The notes: generated by a model from the letters alone, not told the origin. A stretch of 64,000 bases of DNA from Lepidostoma basale (GCA_022606425.2 JAHDVF020000742.1:248001-312000); one strand, 5' to 3'. Positions 28,864-38,659 are shown, numbered from the stretch's first letter. Numbers and translations: made by a program.

Positions 28864-31800
28864 TTATTCACATGTTCTCGTGATCTGCTTAAACTTAAAT
28901 AATTTTGCTACTTCCTTTAAAATTTTAGATGTAAAATCCTTTCCTTGATCTGTGAGAACCTGACTAGGTATTCCAAAATTGCATATAAAATTGTTGACTA
29001 ATTGATTAGCAATAGTTATTGCTTCATGATTCGGTATTGCGAATGCTTGAGAAAATTTCGTTAAGTCGTCCTGTAATGTTAAAATGTATTTGTTTCCATT
29101 TTCGGATAACGTTAGTGGACCGACTATATCCATCGCAATTTTCGAAAAGGGTTTTTCTGCGGTACTAGTTATTTCCATGGGCATAATATTACGTTTACGA
29201 GAAATTTTGTTTCTTTGACACGATTCACATTGCTTTATATATTTTTTTATATCATTCTTCATATTTTTCCAATAAAATCTTTCTTTCAATCTATTATAAG
29301 TTCTATGAAAACCTGAATGTCCTGCATGGGGAGAATCATGATTTTCTTTAATTAATTCCGGTATAAGTTCGGAATCTGGATTAATTATCTTATTATTACA
29401 AATAGTAATTTTAATATCTGAGTTAGCAAAAACAAAGTGTAGTATTGACTTTACCTTATTCCAATTTATATTATTCATTCCGTTATCAAACTTTGGAATG
29501 GAGATTGATTCTACTTTTTGTGAAGTTAATACATTTTTTAGTTTCATGAAAGAATAGAATATGTTTATATACGTAGGTTTATCCCAAAAGTGTTCTTTTA
29601 TAATTAAGTGATAAACTTTGAATCCGTTGTCTAATTCCGAAGATAGAATATCTTCTATACACGTTTTGCTTTTATTTATTTCATCGTAATTATTGATTCT
29701 ATTTCTTACTTCTGAGGCTATTCGCTCAGACATTTCCTTATCGTTAGAAATAACATTACATAAATTATCTTTTCTTTTTAATAGACTTTCATCCGTTTCT
29801 AATATATTTTCATTATCGATAACGTCCTTATTAGTATAATGGTATTTAATAAATTCTTCATAAGAGTTGCTTTGTGGACTAATTTTAAATTGTAATATTT
29901 GATTATGATCGATTCTTGATAATGCGTCTGCATTAGAATTTAATCTACCTGGTTTATATATAATATCATAATCATACTCTTCTAATTTTAATCTCCAACG
30001 AATTAGTCGTGATCCTGGATCTTTACAATTAAACAGCCAAGTTAATGGTCTGTGGTCAGTGATTATATTAAATTTCACTCCGTAAAGATAAGGTCTGAAA
30101 TGTTTGACTGCATAAATGATAGCTAAAAGTTCACGTTCTGTAGTTGAATAATTTGATTCAGCTTTATTCAATGTTCTTGATGCAAATGCTATAGGTAAAT
30201 CCTTTGAAATCGGACCTTGAGACAATACTGCTCCAATAGCAAAATTACTTGCATCAGTCGTTACGTTAAACCGTTTGCTAAAATCAGGGTACTGTAAAAT
30301 TGGTTCACACGTTAAGTGATTTCTTAATATATCAAATGATTCTTGTTGTTTCTCAGTCCAAATAAAGGGAATATCCTTTTTTAACAACAGCGTTAAGGGT
30401 TGTGAATGTTTACTAAAATCTTTAATAAAACGTCTATAAAATCCTACAAGCCCTAAGAAACTTTTAATGTCTTTGGTTGTTTTTGGAACTGGGTAATTTT
30501 CAATAACTTTAATTTTTTCCGGATTTGCTTTAACTCCTTGTTCTGAAATAACATGTCCTAAATATGCTACTTCGCGACGCATAAATTCACATTTGTCTGG
30601 TTGCAATTTCAAGTTATGCATTTTTAATTTATTGAAAATTTCTTTAAGTCTTATTTCATGAGTTTCTATCGTGTCGGCATATATAACAATATCGTCTAGA
30701 TAAGCAAAACATCTTAGTCCTTGAACTCCTGATAAAACATTGTTCATTAACCGTTGGAACGTACTAGGTGAATTTTTTAACCCGAATGGCATCCTTGAAA
30801 ATTGATAGTGTCCCGTCGGTGTAGAAAATGCTGTTTTATCCGCATCTTCTGGTTTCATAGGTATCTGATGAAAACCTGAAGCCAAATCTAAAGTTGTAAA
30901 ATACTTTGAATGTCCTAATTGGTCTAAAATTTCTGTAATATTAGGCAAGTTGTACGCATCGCCAACCGTAATATCGTTTAACTTTCTATAATCGATAACT
31001 ATTCTGAACTTGACCTTTCCAGAAGCATCCTTCTTTTTAGGAACTACCCATAAGGGCGAAGACCATGGTGAGCTAGAGTGTTTTATTATCCCTTGGTCTA
31101 ACATTTTATCTATTTGCTCTTTGACCTCTTTTTTATGTACCTCCGGGTATCTATATGATTTGACATGAACTGGATTTTGAATCGTAGTCCTTATCTCGTG
31201 ACTAACTGACTCCGTGTGGCTAAGTTTATCTCCTTCTAAATAGAATATACCATTAAAATCCTCGCATATTGAAATGAGAGAATGTGCTTCTTCTTCATTC
31301 AAATGTTCAGTTCTTATAGATTTCCGTAACAAATCATTTCTATCATTTGTTTTACTCGTATTCGTCAAATACACATTTTTATTTTTTAACTTATCTTTTG
31401 TCTCATTAATATTTCCTAACATTTTACTTTCTGATTCATTAAATTCTTCTAAATATAAATTCATTTCCGTAATTTTTACTGGTCTTTCCGTCGTATTTAA
31501 AATAGACGTAATCGCTTTATTATTTGCATTCACTTTTGTTATGCTTTTACATAAATAAACACCTTCGAATATTTCTATCTCAGGCACAAGTCCTTCTCCA
31601 ATCTCCGGATTTAGAACTTTAAATTCCACTAATGTCTCTGTACGAGCGTTAGCAATAGCAACTAATTTAGAATTTTCTTTTTCTTCCTTTGAATACTTCA
31701 TATCAAAATAAATCGGTACAGAAATATTTCCAATACATAACGTATTATTACCGTAATTTATTTTCGCATTCACGAGTCTCAAAAAATCGCTACCAATAAG

Positions 31801-32094
31801 TCCATCGTGATGGATATTTGTCGCACGAGGCAACAAATGCATCTTATGTGGTATACATTTTTCATTAAATTTCATATTTACTATAACCGTTCCTAAAGTC
31901 TGTACTGATTTTTCCAAATTTATTCCTTGAATGTTGCACGTTTCGTTTTCATTATACTTCATATTTCCATCTAACACCATAGGATTTATCACAGATATAT
32001 CCGCGCCAGTGTCGATTAACAGTTTAACAATTTTATTTTTACTTTCTTTTAAATAAATTTGTACGTATGGGGTCACGCCATTAGAATTATTCAA
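28864..32094 (-). CDS. pol: Pol polyprotein, integrase C-terminus missing
   Basis: 1,076 codons counted from a TTG at 32094, but translation is expected from the frameshift site at 32154-32160, because the pol frame is open from there. Aspartic protease: DTG at residues 28-30. RT: D403 in TLDLASGFHQ and YLDD at 465-468, with the MPFGLKNSP motif near 435. RNase H: D614, E654, D680 and D723. Integrase: zinc-binding H923/H926 and C956/C959, core D989 and D1049. The catalytic Glu expected about 35 residues after D1049 and the C-terminal domain are absent. The frame ends after 27 more residues. Protease to RNase H look functional. Strand transfer by this copy alone is not expected. Confidence 0.93.
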   Translation of the reverse strand: MNNSNGVTPYVQIYLKESKNKIVKLLIDTGADISVINPMVLDGNMKYNENETCNIQGINLEKSVQTLGTVIVNMKFNEKCIPHKMHLLPRATNIHHDGLIGSDFLRLVNAKINYGNNTLCIGNISVPIYFDMKYSKEEKENSKLVAIANARTETLVEFKVLNPEIGEGLVPEIEIFEGVYLCKSITKVNANNKAITSILNTTERPVKITEMNLYLEEFNESESKMLGNINETKDKLKNKNVYLTNTSKTNDRNDLLRKSIRTEHLNEEEAHSLISICEDFNGIFYLEGDKLSHTESVSHEIRTTIQNPVHVKSYRYPEVHKKEVKEQIDKMLDQGIIKHSSSPWSSPLWVVPKKKDASGKVKFRIVIDYRKLNDITVGDAYNLPNITEILDQLGHSKYFTTLDLASGFHQIPMKPEDADKTAFSTPTGHYQFSRMPFGLKNSPSTFQRLMNNVLSGVQGLRCFAYLDDIVIYADTIETHEIRLKEIFNKLKMHNLKLQPDKCEFMRREVAYLGHVISEQGVKANPEKIKVIENYPVPKTTKDIKSFLGLVGFYRRFIKDFSKHSQPLTLLLKKDIPFIWTEKQQESFDILRNHLTCEPILQYPDFSKRFNVTTDASNFAIGAVLSQGPISKDLPIAFASRTLNKAESNYSTTERELLAIIYAVKHFRPYLYGVKFNIITDHRPLTWLFNCKDPGSRLIRWRLKLEEYDYDIIYKPGRLNSNADALSRIDHNQILQFKISPQSNSYEEFIKYHYTNKDVIDNENILETDESLLKRKDNLCNVISNDKEMSERIASEVRNRINNYDEINKSKTCIEDILSSELDNGFKVYHLIIKEHFWDKPTYINIFYSFMKLKNVLTSQKVESISIPKFDNGMNNINWNKVKSILHFVFANSDIKITICNNKIINPDSELIPELIKENHDSPHAGHSGFHRTYNRLKERFYWKNMKNDIKKYIKQCESCQRNKISRKRNIMPMEITSTAEKPFSKIAMDIVGPLTLSENGNKYILTLQDDLTKFSQAFAIPNHEAITIANQLVNNFICNFGIPSQVLTDQGKDFTSKILKEVAKLFKFKQITRTCE

Positions 32095-33050
32095 TACTTT
32101 GCCTGAAGGGAGTTCAAATTCTTCGTTTCGGCAAACAACGAAGAATTTTGACAGTTTAAATTTCCCGTGTTCTTATTTTCAATTAATTTTTTATATTTAA
32201 TACAATCCTTTTTAAAATGTCCCGGTTTTTTACAAAAAAAACATGTTAATATATCATTATTTTTATAATAATTATTTTTATTATTATCAACTTGATTACT
32301 TTGATACGCTTTATTATTATGATTCCCCGTATTATTAAATTGGTTACATTTTTTATTATTTTGTGAATTCACTTGATTAATACGTTTATCCTTATTATGA
32401 TAACAGTTAGCAGAAACATGTCCTTTTTTATTACACGTAAAACAGAGCTTATTATTACTATTATTATTATTATTATTACGTTGCTGTGACGATAAATTAA
32501 AAATGTTTTCTTCGCTTACTGCGAATGCAGATGCTTCTTCAAAATTCTTAGGGTTTCTAGCCCTTAGAATTATACTGTATTGCGGTAAAATACCCAATAA
32601 AAACGCTTGCAATGTCATATCTTTAATCATAGCTATTTTTCCGATTATTTCTGCACTGTTCGATGTTTCAGATCGCGTAGTTCTCAACAAATTAGAATAA
32701 CATTTTTCTATCCGTTGCGTGAAGTTAATAACAGATTCACTTTTTAATTGTCTACAAGATTGTAATTCTAAAAGATACTGTGCAAAACTTTTAGATTCAC
32801 AAAAATTTTCTTCTAGAAATTGTTTATAATCGTCCCATGTGGGTAAACTTCTACAAGAAGTAATTAAATCAGCTTTACCAGTCACTTGTGATTGAATAAA
32901 TTTAAAAATTATATCTTTTTGTAATTTTGAAGCTAAATTCATTGCATAATCACATTTTTTTATAAATGAGCTAAGATCACAAGGATCACCGTTAAATGTA
33001 CTTATGAATTTACTTAAAAATTGTAACGAAATTTCATTTGCGACTGCCAT
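32091..33050 (-). CDS. gag: Gag polyprotein with two CCHC zinc knuckles
   Basis: 319 aa from the ATG at 33050, about 480 bp after the primer site. Residues 1-185 form the capsid-like part. An Asn-rich linker follows (192-200). Two knuckles CX2CX4HX4C lie at residues 203-216 and 270-283, separated by another Asn/Lys-rich segment. The Asn runs come from tandem AAT codons. The stop TGA is at 32091-32093. Pol overlaps in the -1 frame from codon 298. Zinc knuckles are usual in Ty3/gypsy Gag but atypical for classical Drosophila errantiviruses. Confidence 0.92.
   Translation of the reverse strand: MAVANEISLQFLSKFISTFNGDPCDLSSFIKKCDYAMNLASKLQKDIIFKFIQSQVTGKADLITSCRSLPTWDDYKQFLEENFCESKSFAQYLLELQSCRQLKSESVINFTQRIEKCYSNLLRTTRSETSNSAEIIGKIAMIKDMTLQAFLLGILPQYSIILRARNPKNFEEASAFAVSEENIFNLSSQQRNNNNNNSNNKLCFTCNKKGHVSANCYHNKDKRINQVNSQNNKKCNQFNNTGNHNNKAYQSNQVDNNKNNYYKNNDILTCFFCKKPGHFKKDCIKYKKLIENKNTGNLNCQNSSLFAETKNLNSLQAKY
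32116..32160 (-). promoter_or_regulatory. Programmed -1 frameshift signal (slippery heptamer and hairpin)
   Basis: Sense strand TTTAAAC at 32160-32154 is in gag phase (T TTA AAC, codons 298-299). After a 5-nt spacer comes a perfect 12-bp stem, AAATTCTTCGTT (32148-32137) with AACGAAGAATTT (32127-32116), and a 9-nt loop. Slipping back one base enters the pol frame, which is open from that point. The gag stop lies 23 nt after the hairpin. Heptamer, spacing and structure match known -1 frameshift sites. Function is inferred. Confidence 0.88.
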
Positions 33051-33527
33051 GTTTACAAAAATTGCAAATAAAAATATAGATAAACGATTTTAAAAAAAAA
33101 TGGATGACAATTAATAATGGATTTAAAACAATATAACTTACATATAGTATAAAATAATGAAGTTCATCATCTGTGGTGGAGGAGGAACGTCTACGAGAGT
33201 TCTTCCTTCTACTTGAATCTGCATGCAGGTCCAGCCGGATGGATGGGAATCTGCAGCCTCAAGTCCTCTTCTGCAGGTCCAATGGAGATTTCCTCGAAAG
33301 GGTCTTCCGTCTTCTTCTGCAGGTCCACAGGGTCCAGTGAGTTGACAAGTTGTAGATTTCCAGGGGCAGCTTCCTCTTTTTCGGTCCTGAACCGGTACAG
33401 ATGGATACTCTTGGAGTTATTATTTAACTGCTACTCTTCTTTGATTCGTGATTTCGAAGATCGAGATTCTTTTTAATCGGTCAACTTAATAATTGCGGCT
33501 TAACCAGCTAGTTGAGATGAAACCGAT
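33051..33527 (-). other. Untranslated leader of the gypsy element
   Basis: About 480 bp between the primer site and the gag ATG. A GC-richer part lies at 33170-33400. A plus-strand 87-codon frame here is antisense and unsupported. It probably holds packaging signals, though nothing specific is visible. Confidence 0.6.
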
Positions 33528-33545
33528 ATCCCACTTCTGACACCA
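33528..33545 (-). promoter_or_regulatory. Primer-binding site, tRNA-Leu type
   Basis: Sense TGGTGTCAGAAGTGGGAT lies 9 nt inside the 5' LTR. TGGTGTCAG..GTGGGA is complementary to the 3' end of eukaryotic tRNA-Leu (..CCCAC..CTGACACCA). The tRNA assignment is from memory of tRNA-Leu acceptor and T-arm sequence. Confidence 0.75.
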
Positions 33546-33554
33546 AATTTTTAA

Positions 33555-33885
33555 TGTTACGGTCTTCCAAAATGAAAATGCACGATCGACTGGATCTCGA
33601 TGATTTATTATATAAATATACAATATGTGTGTTACAAGCTTTGTTTCCAAAATTAATGTGTGTGACAAATACAGCAAATTCCCTATTTATAAGCAGGAGT
33701 TATCAAGAAACATTAAGATAACATCCTGGACCTTGCTGCATTCAAAGTGCATAAGTTCTGTTGAGCTTTCAAAGTCCATATTCACAGCATGTTTACAGAT
33801 AGATTAGGGGGAACAGGAAGTCCACACCAGATAAAGAGATGCTTAATTACATTTTTTGGGTCTGCTTACTAGTGGGTACATAACA
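33555..33885 (-). repeat. 5' LTR (331 bp)
   Basis: Same content as the 3' LTR. TATA-like TATAAATA is at about 33685-33692 and AATAAA near 33604. No difference from the other LTR was seen on side-by-side reading, implying very recent insertion. Target duplication ggta follows at 33886-33889. Confidence 0.93.
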
Positions 33886-33975
33886 GGTATGCCAGGACAG
33901 AGCATTGTGGCAATCCATCCTCACTGCCTACCCCTCCGGGGAAATAGCGTGATGGTTAGTTAGTTAGTTAGTTAG
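33886..33975 (+). mobile_element. RTE-A LINE, right part after the gypsy insertion
   Basis: Continues directly from 27307: gccaggacagagcattgtgg, ctgcctacccctccggggaa and a (TTAG)n tail. Removing the gypsy element and one ggta copy restores an uninterrupted RTE-A 3' end. Confidence 0.9.
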
Positions 33976-33978
33976 ATC

Positions 33979-34078
33979 TTCTTGTGGGCTGAAATGACGA
34001 TCTATGACACAGAAATAATCTTCTGAGGTGAGTTTCAACTGTCCCTCCATCTTTAGGTGGTCTTCCAGCCGCACAAAG
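33979..34078 (-). pseudogene. LINE-N fragment
   Basis: atgacgatctatgacacaga, caactgtccctccatcttta and ggtggtcttcc parallel the 41205 and 18900 copies. It lies right against the RTE-A tail, as at 26825-26965 in the other flank. Confidence 0.5.
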
Positions 34079-34079
34079 G

Positions 34080-34520
34080 GGGTTAACAAAAAAATCACAA
34101 AAAATTATCAGAATTTCACGTATTCATTTTCTAGTGCGGAAGTTCTCTTCAAATATTTATTTTTACGTACAAAGGGTATGCTGAACATATAATACGATGA
34201 AGTGTGGCGCCAACGATTTTTTTTCCGTAGAATACTTTACACTAATAAGTTACACCGAAATTCAAGAATAAAAATATGTAGGTGACATGTGTGACCGATT
34301 ATTATTATACCTGGAAAATTGTGAAATGAATTTTTTTTTTGTGAGATTTAAATAATAAAAAGTTTATAACTGTGGTTCCCAACAGTATCGGTAACCCCCA
34401 AATGGCGCTGAAGAGATCAAATCGGCGTATTAGGTCTAATCAAATTTAGGGTCTGTTTAGGGTCATTTTCCGCCCCATTGGCAATACTTGCATGAACGCG
34501 TAAAGTTTGATTAATACTTA
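34080..34520. other. No firm feature
   Basis: AT-rich. gtggttcccaacagtatcgg at 34373 resembles a hAT-type terminal sequence, but I could not pair it with a matching end and duplication. Confidence 0.4.
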
Positions 34521-34522
34521 AA

Positions 34523-34815
34523 TAACTAACTAACCATCACGCCGTTTCTCCGAAGGGGAAGTCAGAATGAATAGATCGTCACACTGTTCTTTCTTGCATA
34601 CTTCCCTCGATTCCTCAACATCACGTCGATTTCTCCGACTTCTCACGTGCCTGACATTTAATATTTGATAGATTTGATTGTGCCAAGTTTTTTTCTGTAT
34701 TTATTTATTTCTTGTTCCGTTTACGTATATTTTCGAACGTATGTTTTTCTTCATTCATTCTTTCTATTTGTCCTAAATGAACCTTTCTTTATTTTGTTCA
34801 TAACACTTTCATTCG
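34523..34815 (-). pseudogene. RTE-A LINE C-terminus
   Basis: Tail ctaactaacc, then ccgtttctccgaaggggaag to cataacactttcattcgcac. It is a (GTTA)n-subfamily copy with a ~20-bp gap at 34618. A ctctctctct run at 34823 marks the junction to LINE-I. Confidence 0.7.
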
Positions 34816-34829
34816 CACACTCTCTCTCT

Positions 34830-35330
34830 CTTTGGCTCTATAGTCCTGGATGGACCTCGGCCGCCTCCGAAATGTTCCTCCAGCCGACCCTGTCCCGAGC
34901 TCTCGACTTCCACTCCTCAGGACTAACTCCCAACAATTGCAGGTCCTTCAGAACACTGCAAAGCCAACGGAGCCGCGGTCTTCCCACGCTGCGTCTACCC
35001 TCAGGTCTTGTAAATGCCAAATGTGCGGGTGTTTGCAGCTCCTTCATTTGCATCAGATGTCCAGCCCATTTAGTCTATTGGAGTTTTATAAATTTGACGA
35101 CGTCCGGTTGGTTGTATAGTTAGTATGGCTCAGAGTTATGCCGGCGTCGCCATATATTATTGAACCAAAAATTCTCCTTAAGATTTTGCGGTTAAACACC
35201 TGTAACTTCTGGTAATCCACAACACTCAGCGTCCAGGTGTCCGCTCCATATAGCAGAACTGACCTTATACCTAAGTGTTTTATACGTACGAAGTTTTGAT
35301 TTCTTCGATATCTAGAGATAGATTTCTTCG
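34830..35330 (-). pseudogene. LINE-I C-terminus
   Basis: The minus strand encodes IRSVLLYGADTWTLSVVDYQ then KLQVFNRKILRRIFGSIIYG. After a frame break comes MQMKELQTPAHLAFTRPEGR with RRSVGRPRLRWLCSVLKDLQ and W...ARDRVGWR. This is the complete post-RT end of an RTE-like LINE in two frames. Single copy here. It lies tail-outward against RTE-A. Confidence 0.75.
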
Positions 35331-35962
35331 ATATATGAACCTGGCAAAGACCAAGGTGATGGGCACGGAAAGGCCTGAAATCAACGTGGACAGCAACAGA
35401 ATTGAGAATGTCCAAGAATATACATACCTGGAACACAATATTCGATTGGGCCGAGATAACCAAACCGCAGAGCTAAAAAGAAGAATTGGACTAAGCTGGG
35501 CAGCTTTCGGAAACATGAGTTACAACCTTAAAAACCGGAACATACCGATCAACATGAAATGAAAAGTCTATGAAGGTACTTATTGTACATTGTTGGTACA
35601 TTGTCCAAACAAAGGGCCGAGAAACTACGAGTGACCCAAAGGGCCATGGAAAGAGCCATACAGTGAGAGTAAAAACAAAGGTCATTGACATCATCCACCG
35701 GGTGGCGACTCTACAATGGCAATGGGCAGGTCACGTAGCCAGAAGCTCAGATGACAAGTAGACAAGAAGACTGCTGACTTGGAGACCGTGAACGGCAAAG
35801 AGAAGTGCAAGGCGACCGCAACTACGGTGGAAGAATGATCTAAACAGACACGTCGGAATAACCTGGATGCATAGGACAGAGTGACATGGAAGCGAATGGA
35901 GGAGACCTTTGTCCAGGAGTCGACGGGAATAGGCTGACGAAGAAGAAGAAGAAGATGGAGAT
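35330..35962 (+). pseudogene. LINE-C, longest copy in the window
   Basis: The frame from 35338 gives MNLAKTKVMGTERPEINVDS then NRIENVQEYTYLEHNIRLGR (the ..KTKVM....V.GN.IE.V..Y.YLG..I region just after the RT catalytic domain). A second frame from 35650 gives KVIDIIHRVATLQWQWAGHV. The end is W...RRPLSRSR and a gaagaagaagaagatgg tail. A deletion near 35570 removes part of the middle. The RT core is absent. Confidence 0.75.
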
Positions 35963-35989
35963 AGATTTTAGATTTAAGAGATTTTAGTA

Positions 35990-36147
35990 TTTTTCATTCG
36001 CACTCCTTTCACTTATATTTGCATTTCATACTTTATCAAATATACATAGATTTGTACACATTTGTCTATGTGATCTCATTTCTACTGCATTAATTATATT
36101 TTCATCCTTCTTTTGCCACCATTTATACTCAAACCATATTAATATTC
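35990..36147 (-). pseudogene. RTE-A internal fragment
   Basis: ttttcattcgcactcctttc, tgatctcatttctactgcat and ttcatccttcttttgccacc correspond to the KESR.NAVEMRS region. It is truncated at both ends. Confidence 0.6.
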
Positions 36148-36214
36148 CACCTAAGAGGGGCGCTATTGAACCAATCTCTGAAAAAAGTGGGGTAGACCCT
36201 TAAATAATATTATA

Positions 36215-37416
36215 TTAGGTCCTTACATATGAAATTGGCGTTTTGCCGTACTGGCAACTTTGATCTCAAATATCTTCTCTTTGGTTAGGAATTCCAAATT
36301 CAAATTTATACAGCTATTTACTCAAGTATTTGTGTTTTGAAAATTATAATTCATTTGTTTTTTCCTCAATTGTTTTTTTCTTTGCGTCACTCAGTTTACA
36401 AAATGGAAAACTTGAAATATCGCGTTATTTACGAGTACGAGTTCCACCGTGGCACCAGTGCTGCAGAAACGGCTCGAAGGATTAATGATGTGTATGGCGA
36501 CGGTGCCGCAAAAGAAAACACAGTGCGTTTTTGGTTCCAACGTTTTCGTTCTGGAAATTTCGACCTGCAGAACAAGCCCCGTGGACGGCCGGAGACTAAA
36601 GTTGATAAAGAAGAATTGAAGGCTATTGTGGAAGCGGATCCATCGCAAACCACGTCCGAGTTAGCTTCAGGCTGCGGTGTTAGTGATAAAACTGTTTTAA
36701 TCCACTTGAAGTAAATCGGGAAGATGAGAAAGCTGGAAAGGTGGGTACCTCACGAATTGAGTGAAGCAAATCAACAAACGCGCGTTGACTGCTGCGTTGC
36801 ATTACTCAACCGGCACAATAATGAAGGGATTTTGAATCGAATCATTACCTGTGATGAAAAGTGGATCCTGTATGATAATCGGAAGCGCACATCGTAATGG
36901 CTGAACCCTGCCGAACCAGCCAAACCATGCCCCAAGCGAAAATTGACTCCAAAAAAGTTACTTGTGAGCGTTTGGTGGACTAGTGCTTGTGTCGTTCACT
37001 ACAGCTTTCTTAAATCTGTCCAGACGATTACGCCAGATGTCTATTGTCAGCAACTGCAAACCATGATGGAAAAGCTAGCTGTTAATCGCTTTAGGCCACT
37101 GCTGCTTCATGATAACGCTAGACCACACACTGCACAACAGACGGCTACCAAATTAGAAGAGCTTCAATTGGAATGTCTAAGACATCAAGGCAAAAAATTC
37201 AACTCCGATGGGGCAGTCCAAACCGACTTCAAAGATTTTATTGATTCCCGTCCGAATGGTTTTTTTAGTAAAGGGATCGATGAACTACCTATGAGATGGC
37301 AAATGTGCATAGATAGAAATGGTACATACTTTGATTAAATAAATATATTATATTTAAAAAAAATCAACTTTATGTTCCTCCCATACAAAACGCCAATTTC
37401 ATATGTAAGGACCTAA
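36215..37416 (+). mobile_element. Mariner element 1, inactive (1,202 bp)
   Basis: Terminal inverted repeats ttaggtccttacatatgaaa.. match exactly over about 31 bp at both ends, with TA at 36213-36214 and 37417-37418. The single frame inside codes for a mariner transposase with stops and deletions. A poly-A-like taaataaatatatt follows the stop. It is not similar to the 53.7 kb mariner. Confidence 0.93.
36403..37338 (+). pseudogene. Mariner transposase, two stops and catalytic deletion
   Basis: The start MENLKYRVIYEYEF at 36403 keeps one frame throughout. The helix-turn-helix DNA-binding region lies at about residues 1-110. The linker WVPHEL is mutated only slightly. The first catalytic Asp is in ITCDEKW, the second in LLHDNARPH. 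Stops occur at 36712-36714 (after VLIHLK) and 36895-36897 (in RTS*W), both consistent with CAA-to-TAA changes. An in-frame deletion after LECLRH removes the PPYSPDLAP-type block with the third catalytic Asp, and a smaller one precedes VNRFRPLL. About 311 codons remain against roughly 345 in the family. Confidence 0.9.
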
Positions 37417-37419
37417 TAT

Positions 37420-37883
37420 TATGACTATATTATTGAGTTCAAGGGAAAGAGCCGCCGTGTTTTATATTATAATAAGAACTCTCTCAATATAATTTTTTTC
37501 GATAAGGGAACGTTAAGACAATTAAGTTTGGGAACCTCTGATCCAGACATTACATGGCGCCATGTATTATACATATATTGTTACTAAAGTTTCATGTTTA
37601 AACATTAAAACGAATGGATCACGTTATGTTTTTTGAACCACTCAATCTAATCTAAAGTTAACGGAATTTCAAGTAGGTACAAATTTCATGATAATCAGTG
37701 ATTGTGCATTTCTGATAAGACCAGCCACCAATTAGTCTTTTGGATGTACAAAGAAGAAAGTGAGATCTCTTTTACAATTCTTGTTTTTTTTTAAACTTTA
37801 TATATTATTTTTATTCCGTATTAGTTCATGTAAACATGTATTGCGAACGGTGAGCACATAAAAATACAATCCTAGGTAAGGCG
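37420..37883. other. No firm feature
   Basis: AT-rich. gtttgggaacctctg at 37530-37544 looks like a hAT-type right end, but no paired left end with matching duplication was found. Confidence 0.4.
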
Positions 37884-37884
37884 C

Positions 37885-38552
37885 CGCACTTCCACAGGAA
37901 GGAATTAATTGTGAGAAATTAGACGAAGAGACCGTATTCATTTATCTGGGAAGCACGTTTCCTAGAGATGGAAAAATGGAGAAATATATGGAAAGAAGGG
38001 TTAGAGCTGGAAATAAAATAAATGGTGCACTCAAAGTCATTACTGCAATAATAATATCGACTAAAGAACAATGGAGTGCTGACCCTTATGTATGGAAGTG
38101 AAGCTTGAAGCAGAAGGAGGATGAAAAAATGACAAATGCCGTATAAATGAGGTCACTAAGAAGCATGTGCGGAAAAACAATGTATAACAGAATATCTAAT
38201 GATTAATTAAGAAAGGAATGTAAGGGGGATGAACGCGTCCTAAATAAAATTAAGAAAGGGTCAACAAGATGGTTTGGAAATATGGAACGAATGGATGAGG
38301 GAAGAATGGTTAAAAAGATACATGTAGTGTGAATGGAAAAATAAGCCGAGGAAGGCCAAAGAAGACATGGCATTACAACATTAATTAATTACTGAAAGGC
38401 GGCCATGTTCGAAGTAGGAACAATCGACGAGCGTGCTTGTCACGATGAGTGAACGTAGAAAAGGCGCGTTATGTCAGGATAGAATAAAGTGACGTTCCAT
38501 TCTCTCTGCCTGACCCTTCGGTAAAACGAAGTGATGGTTAGTTGGTTTGTTA
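37885..38552 (+). pseudogene. RTE-A LINE, longest plus-strand copy
   Basis: Starts upstream of other copies with EEFNCEKLDEETVFIYLGST-like residues in several frames. It runs through the MYGSEAW.. analogue (tgtatggaagtgaagcttga), RSLRSMCGKTMYNRIS, RWFGNMERMDEGRMVKK and the 3' end gtaaaacgaagtgatggtta. Many stops and frameshifts. It shows the YLGS segment that follows the RT core. Confidence 0.75.
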
Positions 38553-38659
38553 AAATGTATTTTTTATTACGTAATAATTTTTGAGTTGTATGATACTTTG
38601 TATTGATTATGATATCTTGTACAATGATAAAAAAAAAACTCATACTAAACTATCGTGGG

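Larger units (their letters stand above)
27308..33885 (-). mobile_element. Ty3/gypsy LTR retrotransposon, young insertion with truncated integrase
   Basis: The 6,578-bp element runs on the minus strand. Two 331-bp LTRs, identical as far as I can compare by eye, start TGTTATGTACCC and end CCGTAACA, flanked by ggta duplications. Order in the sense direction: LTR, tRNA-Leu-type primer site, gag, pol in the -1 frame (protease, RT, RNase H, integrase start), a decayed env-like stretch, polypurine tract, LTR. Gag and pol have no internal stops, but pol ends before the third integrase catalytic residue. It was therefore probably mobilised by an intact relative. Env traces suggest an errantivirus-like ancestor. 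The clade is uncertain because gag has zinc knuckles. Confidence 0.93.

Noticed and set aside
28864..28866. Pol stop at 28864 as the natural end of integrase
   Set aside because: The catalytic Glu expected about 35 residues after D1049 and the C-terminal domain are missing, so the frame is truncated rather than short by design.
31274..31558. 94-codon plus-strand frame inside pol
   Set aside because: Antisense shadow of the pol gene, no independent signal.
32092..32094. TTG at 32094 as the real pol start
   Set aside because: The pol frame is open upstream to a slippery heptamer in the gag frame. Gypsy pol is normally made by frameshift, not by a TTG start.
34370..37545. A second hAT element with ends at 34375 (gtggttcccaac) and 37544 (gtttgggaacctctg)
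   Set aside because: The ends are only loosely complementary and no 8-bp duplication could be matched.
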